From: a virus | Direction: 5' to 3' (one strand) | Length of the DNA: 29,905 nucleotides | Virus record (IMG/VR): IMGVR_UViG_3300046028_008611 | Span: 1-29,905 of that record | Shown: piece after piece, positions 7,092-15,628 of the stretch | Numbering within the stretch: the stretch's first letter is position 1 | Layout of the letters: every line of letters begins with the position of its first letter | Made by a program: the position numbers and the translations under genes | Notes under the pieces: model-generated | The model's input: the letters and a program-made list of their open reading frames with translations, nothing else | Database searches by the model: none | Told to the model about the DNA's origin: nothing

Positions 7092-9371
7092 ATGCCATTA
7101 GTAAGTATGACAACCAACCTTAAATCCTTAAGGTTTGGTAATGACAGAGTTGGAGGTGGAAACAGCAACCAGCCTTACATAGTAACTCCTATACCAGAAA
7201 AATTCTCAGATATTGGAAGAACTGGTGGGCCGGATTTTCTATTGCGAGGTGGTACTCTTTTACCAAGAGTAATTGTTCAAGATACTTCTAGGCTATTTAA
7301 AATGTTTTTCGATTTTAGATCACCTTCTGGTCCTCTATTTATTGCAAAACAAAATGTATTATCCTTAACTAATGTTAATTCCGGTACGGGTTATATATCA
7401 TATGATGCATATAATGGTGCTAAAACTGGTAATTTACTACAACGTACTCTTTCTTCTATAGGTAATTTTATAAGTAGTATAATACCATTAAATCAAGGTA
7501 TTTACACACCCCTATCTACTTTAGGTCAGGCAGCCGGTAATAGTCTTGGTATTCACTTAAATAAACAAGGAATTAATCCATTTAGAGGAACCACTAAAGG
7601 TTCAACTGATGGTAATACTCCATTAGGTTTACCCACTTATTTAAATATTATTGCAACACCTGAAAACCAGGGAAAAAAAAGTAGATTATTAGGGCTTACT
7701 GATAAAATAAATATTAAACAAACAGATACTGTATTATACAAATATAGTGGGGGTCCTGGAGCTTATTTAGGAGTAGGTAGAACTACTATAAATATGATTA
7801 ATGATCAAAGAACAGGTATAAATAATATTTACAATACTCAACTACCTTATATTAGTACTTGGGGTAAAAATTTTACATTTGATACTAGACAAATAACTGT
7901 AGGCGGTGAAGATCCAACAGCATCTCCTCAAACAGTAACCAATACCAGAATTAAATATGTTGGTAGTTCTTATAGTGTGGGTCAAGGTAAATATTCAAAC
8001 CCTACTGGAGAAGCATATATTCCCTCTCAAACTACTCCGGCAGCTGACTATAATTTACAATTAGCATATGGTGCTTCTATTAAATATTTTTCAACTCTAC
8101 CACAAAACGCATATAATGATTCAAATTTTAATAATAATTGGTTAAATGTATCTGGTGTTGTAGCTCCATTATCTCCTAGTGTTTATAAACCTGGAGCAGG
8201 TTTAAAAACTAATGTTGATGGAGGTAAATTAAATAGTGGTGCTGGAAATTTTGTTCCACCTCAAGTTTTTACTCAAACTCAAATTAATAATTTTGATCCT
8301 GCTAGTAAAACTGATTTATCTTGGAAACCAAGTTTTACTAAAGAAATTGCTGAATTTGGATCACCATACATACCTAATACATTAGATTATGTAACCCAAA
8401 ATATTGAAGATAGAGTTAAATTAGGAAACCCAGGCAAAAGAGGAAATTTAACTAGTTATGTTGTAGGTAAAATATCATCAAATTTAAGTGTGAGTCAAGG
8501 TGAAGATGCTATTAGAGCTAATAGTGGATATAAAAATGCAGCCGATTGGGTTACTGCCTTTCCTTTATATCAAACACTAGGTTTACCCCCAGCAGAAACT
8601 AATGATTTAGTTAAATTTAGAATTGGAGTTATAGATAATAAAAATCCAAAAAAGAAAACATATATTCATTTTAGAGCTTTTATAGATAGTTTTTCAGATC
8701 AATATTCATCTGATTGGAACTCTCAAAAATTTATGGGTAGAGGTGAAAGTTTTTATAAATATAATGGGTTTGATAGAACAATTTCATTATCTTGGACTGT
8801 AGCCGCTCAATCGAAACAGGAATTAATACCAATGCATCAAAAATTAAATTATCTAGCATCAGTATGTGCTCCTGATTACTCAGATGCGGGATACATGAGA
8901 GGTAATTTAATATCATTAACCGTAGGTGGTTATTGTTATGAACAAGTAGGTATTATGAAAGGTATTACATTAGATGTACCTGGAGAATCACCATGGGAAA
9001 TTGGAATATCTGATGGATTTATTACAGGATCAAATAACGCCAACCTTTCATCAGATCCTAGTGTTAAAGAATTACCAATGATAATTAAAGTATCCGGATT
9101 TACATTTGTACCTATTCATAAATTTGTTCCAAGAATACAACAAAATGCTTTTTACAATGGAGGTGATTCAGATGCTACTAATTTTATAACAAGTTATGGT
9201 AAAGAACATTATATAGGTTTAGCAGCTGCCGGGGTTAATAATTATGATGGAGGAACAGTAAAAGGTGCAACTAATGGAAATTTAAATTATATACCACCAC
9301 CACCAATTAGATTTGCTGCTCCTATTTTAGGTTTAAATGCCCCACAATTTCCACCATCAATAACAGGATAA
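7092..9371 (+). CDS. Large tail/baseplate protein, possible tube-initiator (gp48/gp54-like)
   Basis: This encodes 759 residues. The first ~480 are Gly/Asn/Ser/Thr-rich with little recognisable sequence (PYIVTPIPEKFSDIGRTGGP, then LLPRVIVQDTSRLF). The C-terminal ~270 look like a compact beta-rich domain: YIHFRAFIDSFSDQYSSDWN, then YNGFDRTISLSWTVAAQSKQ, MHQKLNYLAS and MIIKVSGFTFVPI. That part resembles tube-related baseplate proteins and shares FRAFIDSF with the truncated protein at the window start. Its position between the tape measure and the LysM wedge/hub genes matches gp48/gp54 in T4, which start the tube on the baseplate. I infer the role from position and fold look only. Confidence 0.65.
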   Translation: MPLVSMTTNLKSLRFGNDRVGGGNSNQPYIVTPIPEKFSDIGRTGGPDFLLRGGTLLPRVIVQDTSRLFKMFFDFRSPSGPLFIAKQNVLSLTNVNSGTGYISYDAYNGAKTGNLLQRTLSSIGNFISSIIPLNQGIYTPLSTLGQAAGNSLGIHLNKQGINPFRGTTKGSTDGNTPLGLPTYLNIIATPENQGKKSRLLGLTDKINIKQTDTVLYKYSGGPGAYLGVGRTTINMINDQRTGINNIYNTQLPYISTWGKNFTFDTRQITVGGEDPTASPQTVTNTRIKYVGSSYSVGQGKYSNPTGEAYIPSQTTPAADYNLQLAYGASIKYFSTLPQNAYNDSNFNNNWLNVSGVVAPLSPSVYKPGAGLKTNVDGGKLNSGAGNFVPPQVFTQTQINNFDPASKTDLSWKPSFTKEIAEFGSPYIPNTLDYVTQNIEDRVKLGNPGKRGNLTSYVVGKISSNLSVSQGEDAIRANSGYKNAADWVTAFPLYQTLGLPPAETNDLVKFRIGVIDNKNPKKKTYIHFRAFIDSFSDQYSSDWNSQKFMGRGESFYKYNGFDRTISLSWTVAAQSKQELIPMHQKLNYLASVCAPDYSDAGYMRGNLISLTVGGYCYEQVGIMKGITLDVPGESPWEIGISDGFITGSNNANLSSDPSVKELPMIIKVSGFTFVPIHKFVPRIQQNAFYNGGDSDATNFITSYGKEHYIGLAAAGVNNYDGGTVKGATNGNLNYIPPPPIRFAAPILGLNAPQFPPSITG

Positions 9372-9375
9372 AAAA

Positions 9376-9705
9376 ATGGGAAGATATAGTCCAATAAAAC
9401 AAGTTAATAGAACAAGACAAAACGTTACATCTGGAGTGAGAATGTATATGGGTAACAAATACCCACAAGTTCCTCTAACTCAAGAAGATACTTATGTATG
9501 TGCCTCAGAAGGAGATAGATTTGATACTATAGCTCAACAATACTATGGTGATTCTTCAATGTGGTGGATTATATCAATAGCAAATGAATCATTAAAACAA
9601 AATTCATATTATTTACCATTAGGAATCCAAATTAGAATCCCAGCTAATGTAGCTTCTATAATAGCGGATTACAATAAATTAAATAATAGAAGTAATAGGT
9701 TATGA
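9376..9705 (+). CDS. LysM-domain baseplate wedge protein (gp53-like)
   Basis: This encodes 109 residues with one LysM-like unit: YVCASEGDRFDTIAQQYYGD, then SSMWWIISIANE, then YYLPLGIQIRIP. The pattern of polar turn, Gly-Asp, a Trp-rich helix and the closing IRIP strand is typical of T4 gp53 and of the LysM baseplate proteins of other myoviruses, which clamp neighbouring baseplate parts rather than cut peptidoglycan. The gene overlaps the hub gene by four bases (ATGA), so the two are probably translationally coupled. Confidence 0.85.
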   Translation: MGRYSPIKQVNRTRQNVTSGVRMYMGNKYPQVPLTQEDTYVCASEGDRFDTIAQQYYGDSSMWWIISIANESLKQNSYYLPLGIQIRIPANVASIIADYNKLNNRSNRL

Positions 9706-12700
9706 GCGTAATAGGAGAAAAATTTAAAAAATATGTTCAATCCCAAATTGCCGTAAGACAAAGAACACATGGTAAGGGGTATGCACCTAATTCATTTAGA
9801 ACTAATGCAGAAATTGAAGTATTAAATAACCAAAATGCCTGGTTAAAACTTTCATCTTCAGTTAGAATAGTAGGAAATGAAGCAGCTAGTGGAAGTAGTT
9901 CTACAGATTCTGTTCCTATAAGTGCAGGGATTCAAAGATTAATAGATATAGGATTAACTAATACCTCTAATTTTACTGGAAACAAATTAGCTAGACAAGC
10001 AGTATTATTTAATACTTTATCAGAAGTAGTCCCTACAACTTATAGCAAGGGTAAAGTTGCAAATGCGGGTACTCATAATTTTAGATCAGGAGTAGCCACT
10101 TCAGGTAATGTGTGGAATATGAATTCTTATGGTTTAGGAGGTAATAGTTTTGGTTTATCTCCTGCTCCAGGTTTAATATCAGCTAAAATTGATTGTAAAA
10201 ATCGAGGTTCTATTCGTAGTGCTACAGTTGAAATAAAATGTTATAATAAATTTCAATTTGAATTACTAGAATTATTATACATTAGATTAGGATACTCTAT
10301 GTTGTTAGAGTGGGGTTGGGATAAATATATAAATGGCGGTAATCAATTATCACAAGTTGGAAATACTTTATGTGAAGATGTATGGTTTCAAGATTTACCT
10401 ACTAATACTTTTAGAAATGTTATTGATACTATAGAAAAATATAGACAAAAATATGAAGGTAACTATGATGGGTTTTTAGGTAAAGTAACTAACTTTAACT
10501 GGAAATTTGGTGCTGATGGTACCTTTGATATAACTCTTAATTTAATAACTATTGGAGACGTTATTGAATCTTTAAAGGTAAATTTACCTCAAAAAATGAA
10601 AAGTGTTGCTGATATTCAACAAATTTCTCTAACTTCTCCATATACTACTAATTTATTAGATACTTCAATTGTTCAAAATGCTGGTTCTTCAACCTTAGCA
10701 TATAGATTATATTCTGATATAGTAGAAACTGATCAAGAAAAATGGACAGGAGGAGGTGGTTATTTAGGTTTATTTACTTTATTAAAACAAACAGAAGAAT
10801 CATTAGTAAATAATATACAATCAGGTGAAGGAAAAGAAGGTAAAGGAGTAAATATAGATAAATATAATTATTTTTTAACCTTTGGTCAATTATTAAATTA
10901 TATTACTGAATATGTTATTCCTTCTGTTCAAGGTAATAAAATGATTAAAATAGATACTAATTCAACTGAAAATATATGTTCTATATTTCCAATGCAAGTA
11001 TCTTTAGATCCCAGAGTATGTTTTATTAAACCTTTTTATCTACCAGAATTATCAGCAAACCAAACAAGTGAAGCTGCTGGAAAAACAACTTATATTAAAA
11101 ATTGGTATGGTTGGAATTTATCTGCTGTAGATTTTGGTATAACTGATACCAAAGGAGTAATGTATGGTCAGATTATGAACGTATATTTAAATTATAATTT
11201 TGTTTCTGATTGTTTAAAAGATACTACTTCTAATGATGAAGTATTTTTATTTAAATTTTTATCTAAAATTTGTAGTGGTATTAATAGTTCATTAGGAGGT
11301 TTAACTCAATTAGAACCTATATTAGAAGATGATAATATCTTAAAAATTATAGATCAAAATCCTATACCTGGTATAGCAAATTCTGCTACATTTGGAAGCA
11401 GATTTAAGGGGCAAATCACTCCATTTGAAATTTTTGGTTACAACACAGCCAACATAGCAAATAGTGGATCAGTTACATCTAATTTTGTACGTGATTTTGG
11501 TTTTGTAACTAAAATAGATCCAAGTTTAGCTTCAATGATAACCATTGGTGCTACAAAAGAAGGAACTAAATCCAAAAATTATGATGGTACCGCTTTTTCT
11601 AAATGGAATGAAGGTTTAGAAGATGCTTATGCTATGAAGTATGACGATCCTAATTCATATGTTGAGACAAATATAGAAGATAGTAAAGGTTTATATGCCC
11701 CTCTTACTAATGAAAATATTAATGCGATGGAGACATATTTTAATAGTCTCCCTGAAGATGATGGCTATTCTTTCTGGTTTGATCCTGATGGATACCAAGA
11801 ATGGTCCGATGCCGGAGGAAAAAGACTTTACTCAACTCGTGATATAGTTAAATGTCCTGTTACAGGAGAAAGTTTTGGCACATCTACTTGGAAAGAATAT
11901 TTTGCCGATGTTATGGAATTTTTTCTATCTCAACAAAAAGAAGAACCTAAAAAAGAAGAAATTGCTACTAATTACATTCAATGGTTAGCAGTTGCTTTTC
12001 AGGGAGTAATAAACGGTACAGCTTATACTGATCCTAATTATTTTCAATTAAGTGAAGATTTTATTAATTTAGGAAAACAATTATGGAAATCTTATAAAAC
12101 TGCTTATGATAATTTAGAATACGAAACAAACCAAAATCCCTCAAATGTTATAGGTTTTATTCCTATAGATGCTAATATTAAAATTGATGGTTTATCTGGA
12201 ATTAGAATTTATCAAGAATTAACAGTACAACAAGGTGTATTACCTCCTGCTTATCCAAAAGCAGTAAAATTTTTAATAACTAAAGTAAATCATGAAATTT
12301 CTGATAATGATTGGTCAACCTCTTTAGGTACAGTTTCAACCCCAGTTACTAAAGAAAGTAAAATACCATTAAACAATATAGTTTCTGATATAATTATAAA
12401 CAACCCAGATTTAGGTGATACTGGTGAAACTAAAGTAACTGTTATAACCTCAGAAGAAAAGAAAAATAATATTAGAATAATAGCAAAATATCTTAAATCT
12501 ATAGGAGTTACTAGAGAAGGAGCTATTGGATTTATAGGTAATGTTTTAGGTGAATCTGGTGCTAATCCTCAAGCATATGAAAGAAGTAGTGCAATAGGTG
12601 GAAAAGGTGGAGTTGGAATAGTACAATGGACGGCTGCCAGAAGAAGAGCATTAGAAACATTTTCGGGTAAGGATAAAAGTAAAGTAGAAGATATTAATAA

Positions 12701-12935
12701 TCAATTAACATTCCTAGGAAAAGAATTATCAGCTAGTTATAGTGGTGTATTAAAAAATTTAAAATCAAGTAAAAGTATAGCAGATAGCACAGCTTATGTT
12801 TTAGAAAAATTTGAAGTACCCGCAACATATCTAAACCGAGGAACCAACCCAAAGGCTTATGCAGCTACTAAACAAAAACGAATAAATTATGCATTATCCG
12901 CTGAAGCAGTTGTTAATGAAGTATATAATAAATAA
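9702..12935 (+). CDS. Baseplate hub protein with C-terminal tail lysozyme
   Basis: This long 1077-residue protein combines a hub-like body with an enzyme. The middle N-terminal part (RSATVEIKCYNKFQFELLEL, then LYIRLGYSMLLEWGWDKY) is typical of hub proteins of the gp27 type in T4-like phages. After a linker around 905-915, residues about 915-1077 match the phage tail lysozyme family (Phage_lysozyme2): IRIIAKYLKSIGVTREGAIG, then GNVLGESGANP with Glu951 as likely catalytic acid, then GIVQWTAARRRALE. It would sit at the tail tip and open peptidoglycan during DNA entry. In T4 these functions are split between gp27 and gp5, so the fusion is notable. It starts within the stop of the LysM gene. Confidence 0.85.
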   Translation: MSVIGEKFKKYVQSQIAVRQRTHGKGYAPNSFRTNAEIEVLNNQNAWLKLSSSVRIVGNEAASGSSSTDSVPISAGIQRLIDIGLTNTSNFTGNKLARQAVLFNTLSEVVPTTYSKGKVANAGTHNFRSGVATSGNVWNMNSYGLGGNSFGLSPAPGLISAKIDCKNRGSIRSATVEIKCYNKFQFELLELLYIRLGYSMLLEWGWDKYINGGNQLSQVGNTLCEDVWFQDLPTNTFRNVIDTIEKYRQKYEGNYDGFLGKVTNFNWKFGADGTFDITLNLITIGDVIESLKVNLPQKMKSVADIQQISLTSPYTTNLLDTSIVQNAGSSTLAYRLYSDIVETDQEKWTGGGGYLGLFTLLKQTEESLVNNIQSGEGKEGKGVNIDKYNYFLTFGQLLNYITEYVIPSVQGNKMIKIDTNSTENICSIFPMQVSLDPRVCFIKPFYLPELSANQTSEAAGKTTYIKNWYGWNLSAVDFGITDTKGVMYGQIMNVYLNYNFVSDCLKDTTSNDEVFLFKFLSKICSGINSSLGGLTQLEPILEDDNILKIIDQNPIPGIANSATFGSRFKGQITPFEIFGYNTANIANSGSVTSNFVRDFGFVTKIDPSLASMITIGATKEGTKSKNYDGTAFSKWNEGLEDAYAMKYDDPNSYVETNIEDSKGLYAPLTNENINAMETYFNSLPEDDGYSFWFDPDGYQEWSDAGGKRLYSTRDIVKCPVTGESFGTSTWKEYFADVMEFFLSQQKEEPKKEEIATNYIQWLAVAFQGVINGTAYTDPNYFQLSEDFINLGKQLWKSYKTAYDNLEYETNQNPSNVIGFIPIDANIKIDGLSGIRIYQELTVQQGVLPPAYPKAVKFLITKVNHEISDNDWSTSLGTVSTPVTKESKIPLNNIVSDIIINNPDLGDTGETKVTVITSEEKKNNIRIIAKYLKSIGVTREGAIGFIGNVLGESGANPQAYERSSAIGGKGGVGIVQWTAARRRALETFSGKDKSKVEDINNQLTFLGKELSASYSGVLKNLKSSKSIADSTAYVLEKFEVPATYLNRGTNPKAYAATKQKRINYALSAEAVVNEVYNK

Positions 12936-12941
12936 AATATC

Positions 12942-13811
12942 ATGTATTACCCTCTATCACAAATAAATCCTAATCTTTATACTAATGGAGATGAATTTGT
13001 GTATCTTGATCCAAGTAAAAATAATCAACCCTATACAGGAAATTATTTTGCAACTTCTAATGGTAAATTTTTTACAGGTAAAACCCCACAAGATGTTCCT
13101 ACTAATGAATTAGTACGTATTGTAGAAACATCAACTAATGAATCTATAGTAGATATTATTGGGGATTATCCCTTTGGTATTAATCCATCAACAATTGGGT
13201 ATTCACCTTCAAAATTACTCTCTCAGGTATCTAAGGAATCTCCTAGAATATCAATTCCATTTCCAACTCAAGCAGATTATGCTACTGGAGAATTTTTAAG
13301 ATATTTTTTAAAAAGAAGAACAAATTATACTTATTTAGAGGTAGATCAATTAACATATGAAAATATAAAAAATCAAAATCCAAAAAGTCAATATCAATTA
13401 TATGAAGGAAAATCTATAACATGGATATTAACTGGTAAATTATTAGAAGTTTATAAAATTAATTACAATATTACTGAATTGGTTGAAAAACGAGATGGAT
13501 GGTTAGGTTTTTCTAGATTTTTTAAAAATAACTTTACTAAATACTTTTCATTCGAAGCATCATCCCCTGTATTTTTATACACTAAAGGAAGTGAATTAAA
13601 ACTTGAATCAACAGGCGAGGATTATGTAGGATATTACAATATATCTTCTATTGGTAGAATAATAGCAGGTAAGTCTGCTACTAGAACAACTCAAGAATAT
13701 CTAATTCCATATAAAGGTGGTGAAAAAATTAACCAATCAAGATCTATTGCTACTCTTGATAATGAAGTAGGCACATCAAGAAGACAAAATATACCTTTTA
13801 CTCCAAGATAA
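12942..13811 (+). CDS. Virion structural protein with internal duplication
   Basis: This encodes 289 residues. Residues from about 12 (LYTNGDEF, then YTGNYFATSNGKFFTGKTP) and from about 212 (LYTKGSEL, then YVGYYNISSIGRIIAGKSA) align as two copies of one beta-rich unit of about 40 residues: LYT-G-E, Y-G-Y, G, GK. Between them are helical and mixed segments (GEFLRYFLKRRTNYTYLEVD). No enzyme motif is visible. It is the last gene of the tail operon, six bases after the hub gene, and probably belongs to the baseplate or its attached fibres. I do not recognise a T4 equivalent. Confidence 0.72.
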   Translation: MYYPLSQINPNLYTNGDEFVYLDPSKNNQPYTGNYFATSNGKFFTGKTPQDVPTNELVRIVETSTNESIVDIIGDYPFGINPSTIGYSPSKLLSQVSKESPRISIPFPTQADYATGEFLRYFLKRRTNYTYLEVDQLTYENIKNQNPKSQYQLYEGKSITWILTGKLLEVYKINYNITELVEKRDGWLGFSRFFKNNFTKYFSFEASSPVFLYTKGSELKLESTGEDYVGYYNISSIGRIIAGKSATRTTQEYLIPYKGGEKINQSRSIATLDNEVGTSRRQNIPFTPR

Positions 13812-13842
13812 TTGGTTTATTCAAAATAAGTTCGTATATTGA
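13811..13842 (+). promoter_or_regulatory. Class 1 promoter before polymerase gene
   Basis: ATTG, 20 bases, TATATTGA, with TTCG just before the second box. It shares the exact 32-base frame of six other sites here and resembles Bacteroidota promoters. It marks the switch from tail to replication genes and overlaps a possible TTG start at 13839, which argues for the ATG at 13857. Confidence 0.6.
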
Positions 13843-13856
13843 TCCAAAAAGGTTAT

Positions 13857-15128
13857 ATGTATTGGCTTATAGAAAACGAGGAACAATTAGGGTTTTTAAT
13901 AAATAGTGGTTATAAAGAAGCATTTGTTGAAGTAATCCCATTTAATGATAACATACACCCGGTATTAAACGACGTAAGTTTGGTGTATATTAGACCAATT
14001 TACGCATCTAAAGGTTATATGGTGGGCGTTATGCATAGCGAAACTTTAAATGAGTTAAACACGTGTGTTACCGAACTACTAAAGAATTTTGATATACTAT
14101 ATTGTCGAGATAAAAAGGAAATATTACATTATTTTCAACTAAATTCTTTCTTTGACATCACCCCACCCCCTACTCCGTATATACGACCTACCACACAAAC
14201 ACACGAATTATTCTATAGACAACATGGTGATAATCCGGATATAAATTTAATTATACCGATTGTTAAACACTATGAATTGTGTGAAAATATTTTTGAAGAT
14301 CTAAAAGCGAATATAAACAAACCAAAAACAAGTTATGATGAATTCTTTAACAGTAAAACCTCAATGGTGTTCAACGCCATCGAGAGAAATGGAATACGTG
14401 TACACATTCCTACCTTCCAAGAGTATTTCCACCCCATTGATAGTGAATACACTTACACTCAGTACAACCTCAAAACTACCACAACAAGACCTTCAAACAA
14501 ATTTAAAAACGTAAATTATGCAGCACTCAACAAAGAAAATGGATGTAGGAAAAGCTTTATACCGCGTAATGGAAGGTTTGTGGAAATTGATATTTCTGCT
14601 TACCATCCTAGCTTGGCTGCTCGCCTCATTGGTTATAATTTTACCACTAGCGATATTCACGCTCATTTCGCTACCCTTTATAATGTTGATTACCAAAAAT
14701 CGAAAGAACTTACTTTTAAACAGCTATATGGAGGTGTATTTGAGAATTATAAACATCTGGAATTCTTTCAAAAAGTAGAAAAGTATGTTAAAGAAAACTG
14801 GAAATTATTTGAGAATGAAGGATACATAAAGTGTCCGGTATCGAATTTTGTATATACGAAGGAAGGGTTAGGGGATATGAATCCGCAAAAACTGTTTAAT
14901 TATGTGCTACAAAATTTGGAGACGTCAATGAACGTTCGTATATTATGGGATATGATAAGGATATTGAGGGGGAAAAAGACAAAGCTAGTCTTATATACTT
15001 ATGATTCATTTTTATTAGATATAGAGGAAGATGAGATAGAAGTTTTAGAGGAAATTAGAACTGTATTCAAAAATTATAAATTTAACATTAAAGAAAAAAC
15101 AGGTTATGATTACAGTTTTGCAGAATGA
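13857..15128 (+). CDS. Very short family A DNA polymerase-like protein
   Basis: This encodes 423 residues from ATG 13857. The C-terminal half carries the family A palm and fingers. Motif A is EIDISAYHPSLAARL with Asp245, followed by DIHAHFA. Motif B keeps K283-x3-F287-x3-Y291-G, the O-helix spacing of K758/F762/Y766 in E. coli Pol I. Motif C is YTYDSF with Asp383. The first ~190 residues show no 3'-5' exonuclease motifs, and the Klenow-like core is much shorter than the usual ~600 residues. It heads the replication block, with SSB, UvsX and helicase downstream. T4 itself uses a family B enzyme. It could be the replicase, a repair or lesion-bypass enzyme, or a primase-like polymerase. Its CpG content is far above that of the tail genes. 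Confidence 0.78.
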   Translation: MYWLIENEEQLGFLINSGYKEAFVEVIPFNDNIHPVLNDVSLVYIRPIYASKGYMVGVMHSETLNELNTCVTELLKNFDILYCRDKKEILHYFQLNSFFDITPPPTPYIRPTTQTHELFYRQHGDNPDINLIIPIVKHYELCENIFEDLKANINKPKTSYDEFFNSKTSMVFNAIERNGIRVHIPTFQEYFHPIDSEYTYTQYNLKTTTTRPSNKFKNVNYAALNKENGCRKSFIPRNGRFVEIDISAYHPSLAARLIGYNFTTSDIHAHFATLYNVDYQKSKELTFKQLYGGVFENYKHLEFFQKVEKYVKENWKLFENEGYIKCPVSNFVYTKEGLGDMNPQKLFNYVLQNLETSMNVRILWDMIRILRGKKTKLVLYTYDSFLLDIEEDEIEVLEEIRTVFKNYKFNIKEKTGYDYSFAE

Positions 15129-15573
15129 TTTTAATACGTATAACACGAATTACGATGTTATAACAGATATTAAAATACTAGGAGATTTGAACAATAAATT
15201 ATTTTGTACGTTTACCGATTTAGAAGGATTGGACGCACTAATAGAAGATATAAAAATAAAATACGACATTATATACAATAAACTTTTTGTCTTAGAGATT
15301 ATAGGCAAAGATGAATATGTTGTTACCTACAATGTCGATCAGACAAACTTAAATTCTATACCAGAAAATACTATTTTGGTTCATAGAAAAAAGGAATCTA
15401 ACACTTTATACACAATTAATGCCCTTAACGAATTGATTAAGAAATTAAATGGTGGTGTGGTAGATCCGAAATTTCAAATAGATTGGAACCATTACAGAAA
15501 TTGTGTATTGTTAACTCAACACAATGAATTGAACCAATTAAATACAAAGATTTATAAGATAATCGAAGTATAA
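15106..15573 (+). CDS. Unknown protein coupled to the polymerase gene
   Basis: This encodes 155 residues, starting 23 bases inside the end of the polymerase gene, so the two are probably co-translated. There is no membrane segment or signal peptide. The N-terminal part is acidic and Asp/Asn-rich (DFNTYNTNYDVITDIKILGD). A more conserved-looking end reads ILVHRKKESNTLYTINALNE, then FQIDWNHYRNCVLLTQ. It shares with the polymerase gene an elevated CpG content compared with the rest of the window. A polymerase accessory factor is a reasonable guess from the overlap, but I do not recognise the family. Confidence 0.7.
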   Translation: MITVLQNDFNTYNTNYDVITDIKILGDLNNKLFCTFTDLEGLDALIEDIKIKYDIIYNKLFVLEIIGKDEYVVTYNVDQTNLNSIPENTILVHRKKESNTLYTINALNELIKKLNGGVVDPKFQIDWNHYRNCVLLTQHNELNQLNTKIYKIIEV

Positions 15574-15605
15574 TTTGGTTCCCCAAAGATTTCTTCGTAT
15601 ATTTA
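15574..15605 (+). promoter_or_regulatory. Class 1 promoter with dyad (SSB operon)
   Basis: TTTG, 20 bases, TATATTTA, the best match in the window to the Bacteroidota consensus. TTCG precedes the second box. A 5-bp dyad (TTTGG, TTCC, CCAAA; 15574-15587) overlaps the first box. It heads the SSB, uvsX, exonuclease and helicase operon. Confidence 0.65.
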
Positions 15606-15628
15606 GTTACATTTAAACAGTTATAATT

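Noticed and set aside
13839-13856. TTG start at 13839 extending the polymerase by six residues
   Set aside because: It lies inside the second box of the class 1 promoter, so it would not be transcribed; the ATG at 13857 follows a typical AGGTTAT context.
14518-14778. 86-residue hydrophobic reading frame, holin-like in look
   Set aside because: It lies wholly inside the polymerase gene in another frame, across motifs A and B, and has no promoter or supporting context.
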